DNA from: Acetatifactor sp.
Lineage (GTDB): Bacteria > Bacillota > Clostridia > Lachnospirales > Lachnospiraceae
DNA: 61,626 nt
Direction of reading: 5' to 3'
NCBI GenBank assembly: GCA_024693365.1
Contig: JAILLF010000001.1
Location: forward strand, 1-61,626
Numbering within the stretch: the first letter of the stretch is position 1; every line of letters starts with the position of its first letter. Below, piece by piece: positions 25,167-33,962 of the stretch. The notes under the pieces were generated by a model, which was given only the letters and a program-made list of their open reading frames with translations, was not told the origin of the DNA and ran no database searches. Both the position numbers and the translations under genes were made by a program.

Positions 25167-27977
25167 TTACTCTTCACCGAGCTTGAGGGCCTTCGTCACG
25201 TTCAGTTTCAATACCAGGATCAGCAGCGTCAAGAGACACGTTGCCATCACACCGGCGATCACCACGTAAAGCCTGTTCATGTCCGTCTGATTCACGATCA
25301 GCTTCATCGGGAGCACCTGATTCGAAGCCGCGTAAGCCATCTGCAGCATCGGCACAAACATGCGGGACGTCAAAGTACCGATCCCGATTCCCGCGAAGAT
25401 GGAAAGCACGCCTGAGAAGAGCTGCTCATCGATCAGCATGTGGAAGAGCTCTCCCTTATGCATGCCGCACGCCCTCAAGACGCCAAACACCATCTCCCTC
25501 GAACGGATGGACATGATCCAATAAATGAGATACCCCACCGCGCACAGAATGATGGTCACGATAAAGCCCATGGTCAGCACGCCGTTTGTACCCTGAAGCA
25601 GGGGATCCCGAACCACCTGTTCCATCTCGCGCGCCTTGTCGCGGAATTTATTGACGTGCACGTCATTTTCTCTGATCCACGCGTAAACGTTCGTTGAATC
25701 ACAGCCGGGCTTTAGCTTCGCCCAAATCTCATAAGGATATACGCCGATCTTTTTCTGCACGGTGGCAAGGTTTGCAACCAACAGGGTATTCGTCTGCTTC
25801 TGGGCCGTTCCGTCCGCGCCCGTCACAAGCGAGGTCGGCTGATATCCCGGCCAGTAATCAAAAAAGTCTATGATCTTCGCCTCTATCGTCGTACCATACT
25901 TATCCTTGTACGCCACCTCGTCCCCAATCTTGAATCCCAGGGAATCCCGAAGATTGGAAGATGCAAGAACGCCCTTAGGCTCCGTTGCAAGTTCGTTCAG
26001 ATATAAGCGATAGGCCTTTTCCGTAATCTCCTCGCTCACGTCCGTGATCAGACCGTATTCCTTTGTCTGGATCGCCAGGAGCGTACATCCCATCTGACCT
26101 TTATCCTTCGTCTTAAAGCTTGCACTGGCGTCAGAATAAACCTTTGTGTAGGCTTCCACGTCGGGCATGGAGGAATATTTTCTGTAATCCGGCTCAATAA
26201 ATGCCGGTCCGCCCGCATTCGGATTGCTCGAGTTCGAGGGTGTCTTAGTCCAGACTTCCTTGATCAGGATGTCCGATCCCACCAGATACTCCTCGTTTTC
26301 CTTTGCATTCTGCAGGATCGTTCTTGCAACAACCGCGTGATACATGCCGAGGGAGATCGTCAGGATCATGAACAGCATGATGAACTGCTGCTTTCTGCCG
26401 TTCTTAACGTTCTCCATGAAGGCCGCGTAGCTTGCAGGTCTCCAAAAACGCTTTCCAAGCAGGTACACCAGGCGGATCACCCAGGGCTGCAGGCGCAGGA
26501 ACAAAAGTCCCATTCCTACGATGAACAAAGAGGAGCTCAGGTACAAAAGCGGATCCAGTGACTGGCCTTCCATGACGGACATCACCATCATCTCTTTGTT
26601 CTTTGAATAGTTATAATATCCATACAGGGAAATGCCAAGCAGGATCACGTCCAGGAACAGCTTTTCCCAGAGCGCGCTCTTCTTCAGCGCATTTGACTGC
26701 TTTAGCTTTACGATGGTCAGACGGCTGTGCTTCAGCGCGGGGATCGTCATGATCAGCACGCAGGCAAGCATGGCACCAGCCGCAAATTTCCAAACGGTTG
26801 CGTCAAAGGTGACGTTCAGACGGCGTCTTACGTTAAACTCCAGGAAATTCTGGGTGGAACCCAGGAGCTTACAGAACTGCGCGCCCAAAGGGATACCGCC
26901 CGCAGCGCCGATCACTGCCAGGAAAATGCTCTGATACAGGTACAGGCGAAGCATCTGCGCACTGGAGCCGCCGCGGCTCTTCATAACGGAAATCTCGTTT
27001 CTCTCCATGTCGTACATCTGTCCGGAGATCATGAAAAGGAAGGCGCCAAGCAATACAAGCACGGGCACCTGCAGAATGAACAGCGTCGCCTCGATCCTGG
27101 TCCGCTTTGCAAAATACCGCTCCATGATCTCGCGATATACGGGCGCCGACATGGTGCTCTTTACGCCGCTCTGCTCCTGATAATAAACAGTCTTATCATA
27201 CAGATTGTTTGCCGTAACGGCAGTAACGTCCTCATAATTGAAAAGATCATAATAGTAACAGGTGATGGTATACTTTTCCGCCCTCTCGCCAAGGAAGGTG
27301 TCGCGGAAGAGCTGCTCATCCGTAAGAGCCACGATCCCAAGGCTTGACGGCCTCACCTGCCAGTAAAAATCCGTGCTGTCCTGCTCTTCAAACACGCCGA
27401 CAACCTTGATGCGGAAGGGCGAGCCCTTCTTGTCAGCCATGTACAGGAATTCCAGGGTTTCTCCCACAAGGAGATTATTGTTGATCAGACACTCTTGGCT
27501 GACCACGACTTCGATGACTCCGTTCTCATCCATGCCGCCGTCACAAAACATGCGTCCCGAAATGATCTTTGCATGCTCCGGCAATCCCGACATGAATCCC
27601 AGTCTCAGTCCGTCGGCATCGACGTCCGAGCGTCCCGTGGTGGATGCAAGCTCCGCCCTGGACAGGGAATAGTAAAACACCTTTTCCTTTCCCGTCACGC
27701 CCAAAACGCCGTCGAGCTCGTTCAGCGTCTTCTCCATCTTGCCGATGGTCTCGCCGTTTTTGTCCTTCTGGACCATGATCATGAATTTCAACATGGCGGG
27801 CCATTCACCCTTTTCCGCCAGATAATCGTCAAATTCATCCACCAGCATGCGGTCGTAGGAAGCATTCCGATAGAGCGGGAAGCTCACCACGGTGGCAATC
27901 AAAAGGATGCTGCCCAGGAGAAGGCAGATGACCATCCATTTCTTATGCCATATTTTTTGCAACATTACCTTAAGCAT
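25167..27977 (-). CDS. FtsX-like ABC transporter permease, fused double length
   Basis: A 936-residue membrane protein. The first helix (MVICLLLGSILLIATVVSF) leads to a large outside domain, then a three-helix FtsX block (about 280-430, with MERNEISVMKSRGGSSAQML), a short pair of helices (about 450-520), a second outside domain, and a second FtsX block at the end (about 800-930, with MSIRSREMVFGVLRACGMHK). The two halves therefore form a complete pair in one chain, which matches the two separate ATPases. I chose the ATG at 27977 because GGAAGGGATGGAAG lies before it. Its start overlaps the adaptor gene by 13 bases. Such permeases export peptides, lipoproteins or antibiotics. Confidence 0.92.
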   Translation of the reverse strand: MLKVMLQKIWHKKWMVICLLLGSILLIATVVSFPLYRNASYDRMLVDEFDDYLAEKGEWPAMLKFMIMVQKDKNGETIGKMEKTLNELDGVLGVTGKEKVFYYSLSRAELASTTGRSDVDADGLRLGFMSGLPEHAKIISGRMFCDGGMDENGVIEVVVSQECLINNNLLVGETLEFLYMADKKGSPFRIKVVGVFEEQDSTDFYWQVRPSSLGIVALTDEQLFRDTFLGERAEKYTITCYYYDLFNYEDVTAVTANNLYDKTVYYQEQSGVKSTMSAPVYREIMERYFAKRTRIEATLFILQVPVLVLLGAFLFMISGQMYDMERNEISVMKSRGGSSAQMLRLYLYQSIFLAVIGAAGGIPLGAQFCKLLGSTQNFLEFNVRRRLNVTFDATVWKFAAGAMLACVLIMTIPALKHSRLTIVKLKQSNALKKSALWEKLFLDVILLGISLYGYYNYSKNKEMMVMSVMEGQSLDPLLYLSSSLFIVGMGLLFLRLQPWVIRLVYLLGKRFWRPASYAAFMENVKNGRKQQFIMLFMILTISLGMYHAVVARTILQNAKENEEYLVGSDILIKEVWTKTPSNSSNPNAGGPAFIEPDYRKYSSMPDVEAYTKVYSDASASFKTKDKGQMGCTLLAIQTKEYGLITDVSEEITEKAYRLYLNELATEPKGVLASSNLRDSLGFKIGDEVAYKDKYGTTIEAKIIDFFDYWPGYQPTSLVTGADGTAQKQTNTLLVANLATVQKKIGVYPYEIWAKLKPGCDSTNVYAWIRENDVHVNKFRDKAREMEQVVRDPLLQGTNGVLTMGFIVTIILCAVGYLIYWIMSIRSREMVFGVLRACGMHKGELFHMLIDEQLFSGVLSIFAGIGIGTLTSRMFVPMLQMAYAASNQVLPMKLIVNQTDMNRLYVVIAGVMATCLLTLLILVLKLNVTKALKLGEE

Positions 27978-30136
27978 ACTTCCATCCCTTCCGTCAGTCC
28001 CTCTACGACCCAATAGTAAGCGTCATTGCTGCCGCCCGCGACGAAGCTCTGTTCCTTAAGCTTTCCGTCCTTATCCTTGATGCAGACGTAGGTCTTTCCG
28101 CCCACCTCGTAAACTGCCTGTTTGGGAACAAGCAAAACTGATTCAATGTTTCTGAGCTTTGCGTTGATGGTGAAGCGGTATCTGTTCCACCAATCGCCGG
28201 ACAGTGCCACGGTCAATACTTCACGAATGCTTTCCTTGTCCACGCGAACGATGGCCGACTCCGTCTGGAGCGTCTGTCCCACGCCCATCTTGGACAGCGT
28301 AACGACGGTGCCGGCAACCGAATGCTCCTTACGCTGATCGTCAAAATACGCAACGGAGACCTCATTGCCGTACTGGAGCAGTTGGTTTTGGTCCTCCACG
28401 ATCACGTAACAGGTATTCTCATCCGCAATTCTTGCAATGCGATCACCCTTTTGTACCACGTCCTCCGCCTTGTAGTCCTTGAGTTCCACAATGGTGCCGG
28501 ATACGTTTGCGCGGATCACCTTCACGTTAAAGTCACTCTTCTGCTTTGCAATGGCTTCCTGCGTATCGTTGATCTGATCCTCGTAGTTCTTGACGGTCTC
28601 TTTATAGTACTCCTCGTTAGCGTTTTCGTAGTTAATTCTCTTGTAATCTTCCAGCCTCGTCTGAAGGCGGGTAAGCTTCGTCTCGTTTCTCTTGAGCGCA
28701 AGGTTGTCAGCCTCCACGCGGACCGTCGCGATCACGTCGCCCTTTTCCACATGCTGGAACCGCTCCACCTGCATCTCCTTGAAGTACATGGTTCCGTTTT
28801 CCACGTCATTGGTCAGATACGTGCTGGCCGCATATTCCATCTGGGCTCTTTCCGAAAAGTCAGAATGGAATTCTCCCTTCGCCAGGGTCACGGTACTGTT
28901 CCCAAATCTGGAACCGGCGGAGTAAACGATCGCGTCTCCGGCTTCCAGACCGTGCGTGATCTCCGTATAGACGCCATCGCTGTAGCCTGTCTGAATGTTG
29001 ACGTAAGTTGCCTCTCCATCCTTTAAGACGTACACGTAATTGCCGCTGTCATCCCTGCTGATTGCCGCCTTCGAGATCGTCACGACATCCTCAAGGCGCT
29101 TGAGAACAACGGTGATCACGGCATATCCGCCAACCTTCACGTTCTCGTCCGCATCCACGATCTTGAACGTGGAATACACCTTTTCCCCGTTGGCGGTAAG
29201 GGTGGCATACTCGTCAGACGAGATCGCCTGATATTCCACCTCATAACGCTTTCCGTTTACCATCGCGTAAACGTCCTGCGCGTTTCTGATGACTCTGTTG
29301 TTTATGTACTCACACTTGATCAGCTTCCGGGAAAGATCTCCGATCGCAACCACCGGGACCTCCGCCCTCACGTTGTCTCCGGGATTAAAGGACCTGACCG
29401 CAACCAGTTCCCCGTCGATCTTCGACTTGATCGTGGCCTTGCCGCGGTTCTTTTGCATCGATTGCAATTCATATTTTTGATGCTTCAGGTCAAGCTCATA
29501 CAGTTCCTTCTTTTGCGCCATTTCCAGCTCAAGAATGTCTGCCGCATGCTTGTTGATCCTGTAATCTCCGTCAAATTTAAGGAACCAGACCTTCCATTCT
29601 TCATACTTCGGATTGGGGACCATCTCTCCGCTTCCGTCCTCCGCAGGGATGGTTTCCGGCTCACGCGCTGCCTCATACTTGTCAACGCCCCATTTGCCGG
29701 CCGCTTCCTTCTCCCTGTATTCCGCGATGGCCTTCTGCTGCTTCTCCACGTATTTCTGGTAGTCTTCTTCCATCTGCCGGATGTATTCCTGCTTGTTCTT
29801 AATCTGCTCGTCAATGGATTTTGTATCCGCGGCGATGACCTCCGTCCCCTTTTTAACCTTCTCTCCGGGGAACGCGCCGTAAGAGCCAAAGGCAAAGCTT
29901 GCCTCCGCGGAATACTCCTCTACGTAAGGAACCACGGTTGCGACGTAGGCATTAACGTCATACAGCGTTCTTTTTTCCGCGATCTCGTATCTTTCCTCTT
30001 CCGTCACGGGATCGATCAATTCAATTTTTGCGCCCTGCGTTGATTCCACGGAAGAATCGCCAACACATCCCGCAAGTCCAAGCGACAGACTGCCAAGCAA
30101 CGCAGCCAGACGCACCCATTTTGTTCTCTTCATCAT
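27965..30136 (-). CDS. HlyD/MacA-type adaptor lipoprotein, large
   Basis: A 723-residue lipoprotein (lipobox SLGLAGC). It has two adaptor units in tandem: a long coiled coil (about 120-245), a lipoyl/barrel part with NRGKATIKSKIDGELVAVRS and ISRDDSGNYVYVLKDG, then a second coiled coil (about 485-540, LALKRNETKLTRLQTRLED) and barrel (VIRANVSGTIVELKDY), closing with VPKQAVYEVGGKTYVCI. In MacA-like systems this protein bridges the permease to outer layers; in a Gram-positive cell it should extend from the membrane into the wall. It overlaps the smaller adaptor gene by ATGA and the permease gene by 13 bases, so the operon is tightly coupled. Confidence 0.9.
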   Translation of the reverse strand: MMKRTKWVRLAALLGSLSLGLAGCVGDSSVESTQGAKIELIDPVTEEERYEIAEKRTLYDVNAYVATVVPYVEEYSAEASFAFGSYGAFPGEKVKKGTEVIAADTKSIDEQIKNKQEYIRQMEEDYQKYVEKQQKAIAEYREKEAAGKWGVDKYEAAREPETIPAEDGSGEMVPNPKYEEWKVWFLKFDGDYRINKHAADILELEMAQKKELYELDLKHQKYELQSMQKNRGKATIKSKIDGELVAVRSFNPGDNVRAEVPVVAIGDLSRKLIKCEYINNRVIRNAQDVYAMVNGKRYEVEYQAISSDEYATLTANGEKVYSTFKIVDADENVKVGGYAVITVVLKRLEDVVTISKAAISRDDSGNYVYVLKDGEATYVNIQTGYSDGVYTEITHGLEAGDAIVYSAGSRFGNSTVTLAKGEFHSDFSERAQMEYAASTYLTNDVENGTMYFKEMQVERFQHVEKGDVIATVRVEADNLALKRNETKLTRLQTRLEDYKRINYENANEEYYKETVKNYEDQINDTQEAIAKQKSDFNVKVIRANVSGTIVELKDYKAEDVVQKGDRIARIADENTCYVIVEDQNQLLQYGNEVSVAYFDDQRKEHSVAGTVVTLSKMGVGQTLQTESAIVRVDKESIREVLTVALSGDWWNRYRFTINAKLRNIESVLLVPKQAVYEVGGKTYVCIKDKDGKLKEQSFVAGGSNDAYYWVVEGLTEGMEVCLR

Positions 30137-31227
30137 TTCTGAATAACCTTCTCCCCTTCGGTCAAGCCTTCCACAATCTCAACGAATTCATTTCCCTGCA
30201 ATCCAACCGTGATCCACTTCACGTCACGGACCCCGGCCTCGTTGATCACGTAGACATACCACTTGCCTTCTGCCTCGTGAACAACCTCTCTCGGAAGCGT
30301 CAGCACCTGCTCCCTTGCATCCAGAATCACCGTGAGGGAACCGCTGTTTCCTGATTCAAACATGGCACTCTCGTCCATGTCCATAACGGAGAAGAACATC
30401 TGATCCTGCCACTCGCTCATCTTGTACGGAACCACCTTGTACTTTCCGGAACCGGGGCCGCTGAGCACGGACATGTCATAGCTCTCGCCCTCCTTGAAGT
30501 ACTCCTTGTACTTTGTATCCGATACGACAAAAAAGCACTCGGCATTATCCTTGATCTCAATGATCGTCTCATTCTTCACGGAAGTGGAGCCTTCCAGATT
30601 CTTCTTTTTGATCGCGACCGTTCCCGAGATTCCCGCGTAAATCTTGCCCTGCTTCACCTCTTGCTTTAACTTCGCAAGCTGCTGCTCGTCAAGTGAGATG
30701 GCATCCCGGTAATCCTCGCGGCGGTACTCGTTCTCGCGCTTATAATTCTCGATGTCCCCGGTCTGATCAAAGCCTCTGGAATAGGTCTTGTTCAGCCATC
30801 TTCTGGAGAGCTCGTAGTTCTCCGTGTCATCGATTTGTGCAAGCAAAAGCTTGTTTCTCTCAATCTGATATTCCAGACGCTCAATCTCGTCCGCCCGGTC
30901 ATTTCCGGCCAGTTCGGCCACCAAGTCACCCTTTTTGACAACCTCGCCTTCCCTGACGTACACCTTGGAAATGATTCTTCCGCTTACGGCAAAGGAAAGA
31001 TTCTGGGAATTGATCTGGGAATACGTACAGTTGAGATCTTTTTTGAGAATGATATCGCCAAGGTTGACGGTCGTCAGCGTGTACTCCACCTCCGGAGCTT
31101 CCTGTTCCACAATGACCCTCGTCTCCGTCGGATCCTTCTCTTCCGTACAACCTGACAAGGCCGCGCTGATCATCAGCCCGGCCATAAGCACGATCGCTCT
31201 AATTGTTATATTTTTAAACTTACACAT
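30133..31227 (-). CDS. HlyD/MacA-type adaptor lipoprotein, small
   Basis: A 364-residue lipoprotein (lipobox SAALSGC) with one adaptor unit: the barrel entry INSQNLSFAVSGRIISKVYV, the lipoyl segment REGEVVKKGDLVAEL, a short coiled coil (about 120-185), the second lipoyl half GKIYAGISGTVAIKKK, and a C-terminal barrel ending VGLQGNEFVEIVEGLTEGEK. I chose the ATG at 31227, since it gives the correct signal peptide and a GGAGG lies close before it. It is first in the five-gene export operon and probably partners the larger adaptor. No promoter was identified with confidence in the 85 bases before it, and no terminator was seen after the GH95 gene, so read-through from GH95 is possible. Confidence 0.9.
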   Translation of the reverse strand: MCKFKNITIRAIVLMAGLMISAALSGCTEEKDPTETRVIVEQEAPEVEYTLTTVNLGDIILKKDLNCTYSQINSQNLSFAVSGRIISKVYVREGEVVKKGDLVAELAGNDRADEIERLEYQIERNKLLLAQIDDTENYELSRRWLNKTYSRGFDQTGDIENYKRENEYRREDYRDAISLDEQQLAKLKQEVKQGKIYAGISGTVAIKKKNLEGSTSVKNETIIEIKDNAECFFVVSDTKYKEYFKEGESYDMSVLSGPGSGKYKVVPYKMSEWQDQMFFSVMDMDESAMFESGNSGSLTVILDAREQVLTLPREVVHEAEGKWYVYVINEAGVRDVKWITVGLQGNEFVEIVEGLTEGEKVIQK

Positions 31228-31327
31228 GGAAATTCCTCCCAAACGTAACCATTTTACATTTTTCCATGGTAAAGTGCTCCCTACATTGTGCCATTTTTTT
31301 CACGTTTCTTGCTTACATTTCTCTGTT

Positions 31328-33841
31328 TCACGGCAAAAACGTCCATTTTTCCCCTTTTGTAAGGACCACCATTTGACTTTTTTCATGATATTTGATCAAT
31401 GACCGGTAAGAATCCCCCTCGCAACGGATCTCGCAGCGCGTCAGATCACCGTTCCTCCATACCAGGTCGGCCACGGCATTTCCCTCCAGGCGGAGCCCCT
31501 TCACGCTGCCATTCTCCCATGCCTTAGGCAAGGCAGGAAGAAGGACCACTCTGTCCTCATCGCTTTGCACCAGCATCTGTGCGATGACTGCCGCCGCGCC
31601 AAAATTACCGTCGATCTGGAATGGTGGGTGCTTGTCAAACATGTTTGGATAAGTCGACTGCGTCAGCATCTTTACGATGTTTTCACGTGCTGCCTCTCCG
31701 TCCCAGAGCTTTGCGTAATGATTCATGATCCACGCGCGGCTCCAGCCGGTATGCCCGCCGCCGTGAGACAGCCTTGCCTCAAGCGTCTTTCGCGCGGCCG
31801 CCGCCAGCTCCGGCGTCCCGTCCACGGTAATCTGATTGGAGGGATAAAGACCATAGAGCTGTGAAACGTGACGGTGTCCCGGCTCCAACTCTTCGTATTC
31901 CTCCACCCATTCCATGACACGTCCGTCAGTTCCGATCTTCGTCGGCGGGATCTTTGGAAGCATCTCGCTCAAGGCATTCATCAGCGAAGCTACGCTCTCA
32001 AGATCCGGGATCTGCACCTGATCTGCGGCTTCACCAAGAATTTTATAACTTTCCAGGCAGATGGTAAAGAGATCCCTTAGGATCTGATTATCCATCGTCG
32101 GTCCAAAGCACACGCAGCCGTGGTCCCCGTTTGGCAGAAGATACGTATTTTCCGGAGAACATGACGGATTTGTCACAAAATACTCTCCCCAGGGTTCCAG
32201 GGCATCCACAAAATACAGCGCGCTCTCCGCCATGATCGGGAAGGCTTCCGCAAGAAATGCCTTATCCAAGGTATAGCGGTAGTGCGTCCATAAATGCGTG
32301 CAAAGCCACGCGATCCCCATGGGCCAATAGGTCGCGGGAAGCCAGAGATCCTGCGGCGCGCAGTCCCCGTGCATATCGGTGTTATGATGCGCCACGATGC
32401 CGCGGCATCCATACATGTCCCTCGCCACGGCCCGGCCATTTGGCACCATCTTCTTTAGGAGCGTCAAAATCGGCAGGTGGCATTCCGACAGATTGCAAAC
32501 CTCTGCCGGCCAGTAATTCATTTCCAGATTAATATTAATCGTATATTTTGATTCCCAGGGCGGCGTGAAATCCTTATTCCATATGCCTTGGAGCGTCAGC
32601 GGCAGATTATCCGGCCTGCTGCCCGCAATCATAAGATACCGTCCGTAATCAAACAACAGCTCCTCCAATCCAAGGTCCGTCCCGCCTTCCTGCACGCGGC
32701 GGAGCCGAACGTCCGTCGGGAGCCCGTTCGCGTAGCAATCCCCGCCTACAGCCGTCACAGGTGCCTCCGCACCGTTATCGCCTTCCGCCTCAAGTGCCTT
32801 AGTGCAGTCATCCGCCACGGCATGAGCATCAGTTTGATTTTCTTCCTGCAGTTTGAGGCATACGCGTCCAAACAGTGCGCCGTGATCAGCCACATGCTCC
32901 GCACGCAGCGTCTCATACTCCCGCCGCATGACCTGTTCCAACTGCCCGCACAGGATCTCCTCAAGCTCTGCATAATTCTTCCCGGGATGGAGATATTGCG
33001 TCACCGCCCCAAAATAAAGGATCGCCTCATCCGCGCCTTCCACGATCAGGCTCTCCCCAAGCACCTTTCTCGTCCCGCCGGTCACCTGACATTTCGTCAT
33101 CATCACAAAGGCATGACCATCCTCCCCGGGCCGCCCATAGAGAACAACACCGTTAGCCTCCGGGCGTGCTTTCACCTCGTCCGCCTTACCCTGCACTGCC
33201 TCCGCGCTCGCCTTCACCGTATCCGCCCTACCCTGGGCCGTTTCTTCACCATATGTCTTCTTCACGCCCTTGAAGAAGTGTCCTCTCTCCTGCTTGAGCG
33301 TGAATGAGATCTTCCCCGCTTCCGAAGCCGAAAACCGAAGGATCATGCAATCCGCAGGTTTGGAAATAAAGCATTCACGATCATATTTCACTCCGCTAAA
33401 CTCATAGTGCGTGCGGCAGATCCCCTCATTTAGCGAAAGGCTTCTGCGGTAACGCACGTCCTCCGGAGACAGGGATGGCGGTGCCACGTCAGGGGACTCC
33501 GCATCCTCCTTTTTCACGCCCTCATGCTTGAAATACAGTTTAACGTCGCCCAACGTCTGATAAGGATTTTCGCTTGCGGGACATCCCGTGAGCACCGTTC
33601 CCATCAGCTCCTGCGCAGCGCTGATATGGCCCTCCCGGATCAGCCGCCGCACCTCAGGAAGCCACTCCTTTGCGTCCGGGTTCACGCGATCCTTCTTTCC
33701 GCCGTACCACACGCTCTCCTCATTCACCTGAAGCCGCTCCGCCTCGACGTTTCCAAAGACCATGGCGCCCAACCGCCCGTTTCCCAGTGGCAATGCTTCC
33801 TCCCAAACCTTCGCCGGCTGGCGATACCACAACTCTCTCAT
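31328..33841 (-). CDS. GH95 family alpha-L-fucosidase/galactosidase
   Basis: An 837-residue glycosidase without a signal peptide, so it should act in the cytosol on imported oligosaccharides. GH95 enzymes remove alpha-1,2-linked L-fucose, or L-galactose from xyloglucan. The N-terminal beta domain begins LWYRQPAKVWEEALPLGNGR and RLQVNEESVWYGG, both diagnostic; the (alpha/alpha)6 barrel has INLEMNYWPAEVCNLSE, HHNTDMHGDCAP, and GWSRAWIMNHYAKLWDG, and the end has FQIDGNFGAAAVIAQML. A low-complexity insert with a 14-residue repeat (VKASAEAVQGKADE) lies around residues 200-230. AGGAG precedes the ATG. It lies past the terminator of the GH39-GH43 operon and likely has its own promoter. Confidence 0.93.
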   Translation of the reverse strand: MRELWYRQPAKVWEEALPLGNGRLGAMVFGNVEAERLQVNEESVWYGGKKDRVNPDAKEWLPEVRRLIREGHISAAQELMGTVLTGCPASENPYQTLGDVKLYFKHEGVKKEDAESPDVAPPSLSPEDVRYRRSLSLNEGICRTHYEFSGVKYDRECFISKPADCMILRFSASEAGKISFTLKQERGHFFKGVKKTYGEETAQGRADTVKASAEAVQGKADEVKARPEANGVVLYGRPGEDGHAFVMMTKCQVTGGTRKVLGESLIVEGADEAILYFGAVTQYLHPGKNYAELEEILCGQLEQVMRREYETLRAEHVADHGALFGRVCLKLQEENQTDAHAVADDCTKALEAEGDNGAEAPVTAVGGDCYANGLPTDVRLRRVQEGGTDLGLEELLFDYGRYLMIAGSRPDNLPLTLQGIWNKDFTPPWESKYTININLEMNYWPAEVCNLSECHLPILTLLKKMVPNGRAVARDMYGCRGIVAHHNTDMHGDCAPQDLWLPATYWPMGIAWLCTHLWTHYRYTLDKAFLAEAFPIMAESALYFVDALEPWGEYFVTNPSCSPENTYLLPNGDHGCVCFGPTMDNQILRDLFTICLESYKILGEAADQVQIPDLESVASLMNALSEMLPKIPPTKIGTDGRVMEWVEEYEELEPGHRHVSQLYGLYPSNQITVDGTPELAAAARKTLEARLSHGGGHTGWSRAWIMNHYAKLWDGEAARENIVKMLTQSTYPNMFDKHPPFQIDGNFGAAAVIAQMLVQSDEDRVVLLPALPKAWENGSVKGLRLEGNAVADLVWRNGDLTRCEIRCEGDSYRSLIKYHEKSQMVVLTKGEKWTFLP
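33168..33240 (-). repeat. 42-bp repeat, about 1.7 copies, in the GH95 gene
   Basis: Unit one at 33168-33209, a partial second from 33210. They encode VKASAEAVQGKADE-like residues, a charged Ala-rich insert not expected in GH95. Confidence 0.6.
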
Positions 33842-33921
33842 CCCGACTCCTTTCCAACCCTTACCTTCAGAGCATCATTTTCTTACGTTTTCTCCAAATT
33901 CCAAGCACAAAAACAGTCAAA

Positions 33922-33958
33922 AGGAAAGCCCTGAAACATACCGTTTCAAGGCTTTCCT
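33922..33958 (-). terminator. Terminator after the GH39-GH43 gene
   Basis: Minus-strand AGGAAAGCC-TGAAAC and GTTTCA-GGCTTTCCT arms with one unpaired base on each side, then TTTTGACTGTTTTTG. It ends the GH43/GH39 operon, four bases after its stop codon. Confidence 0.8.
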
Positions 33959-33962
33959 AAGC

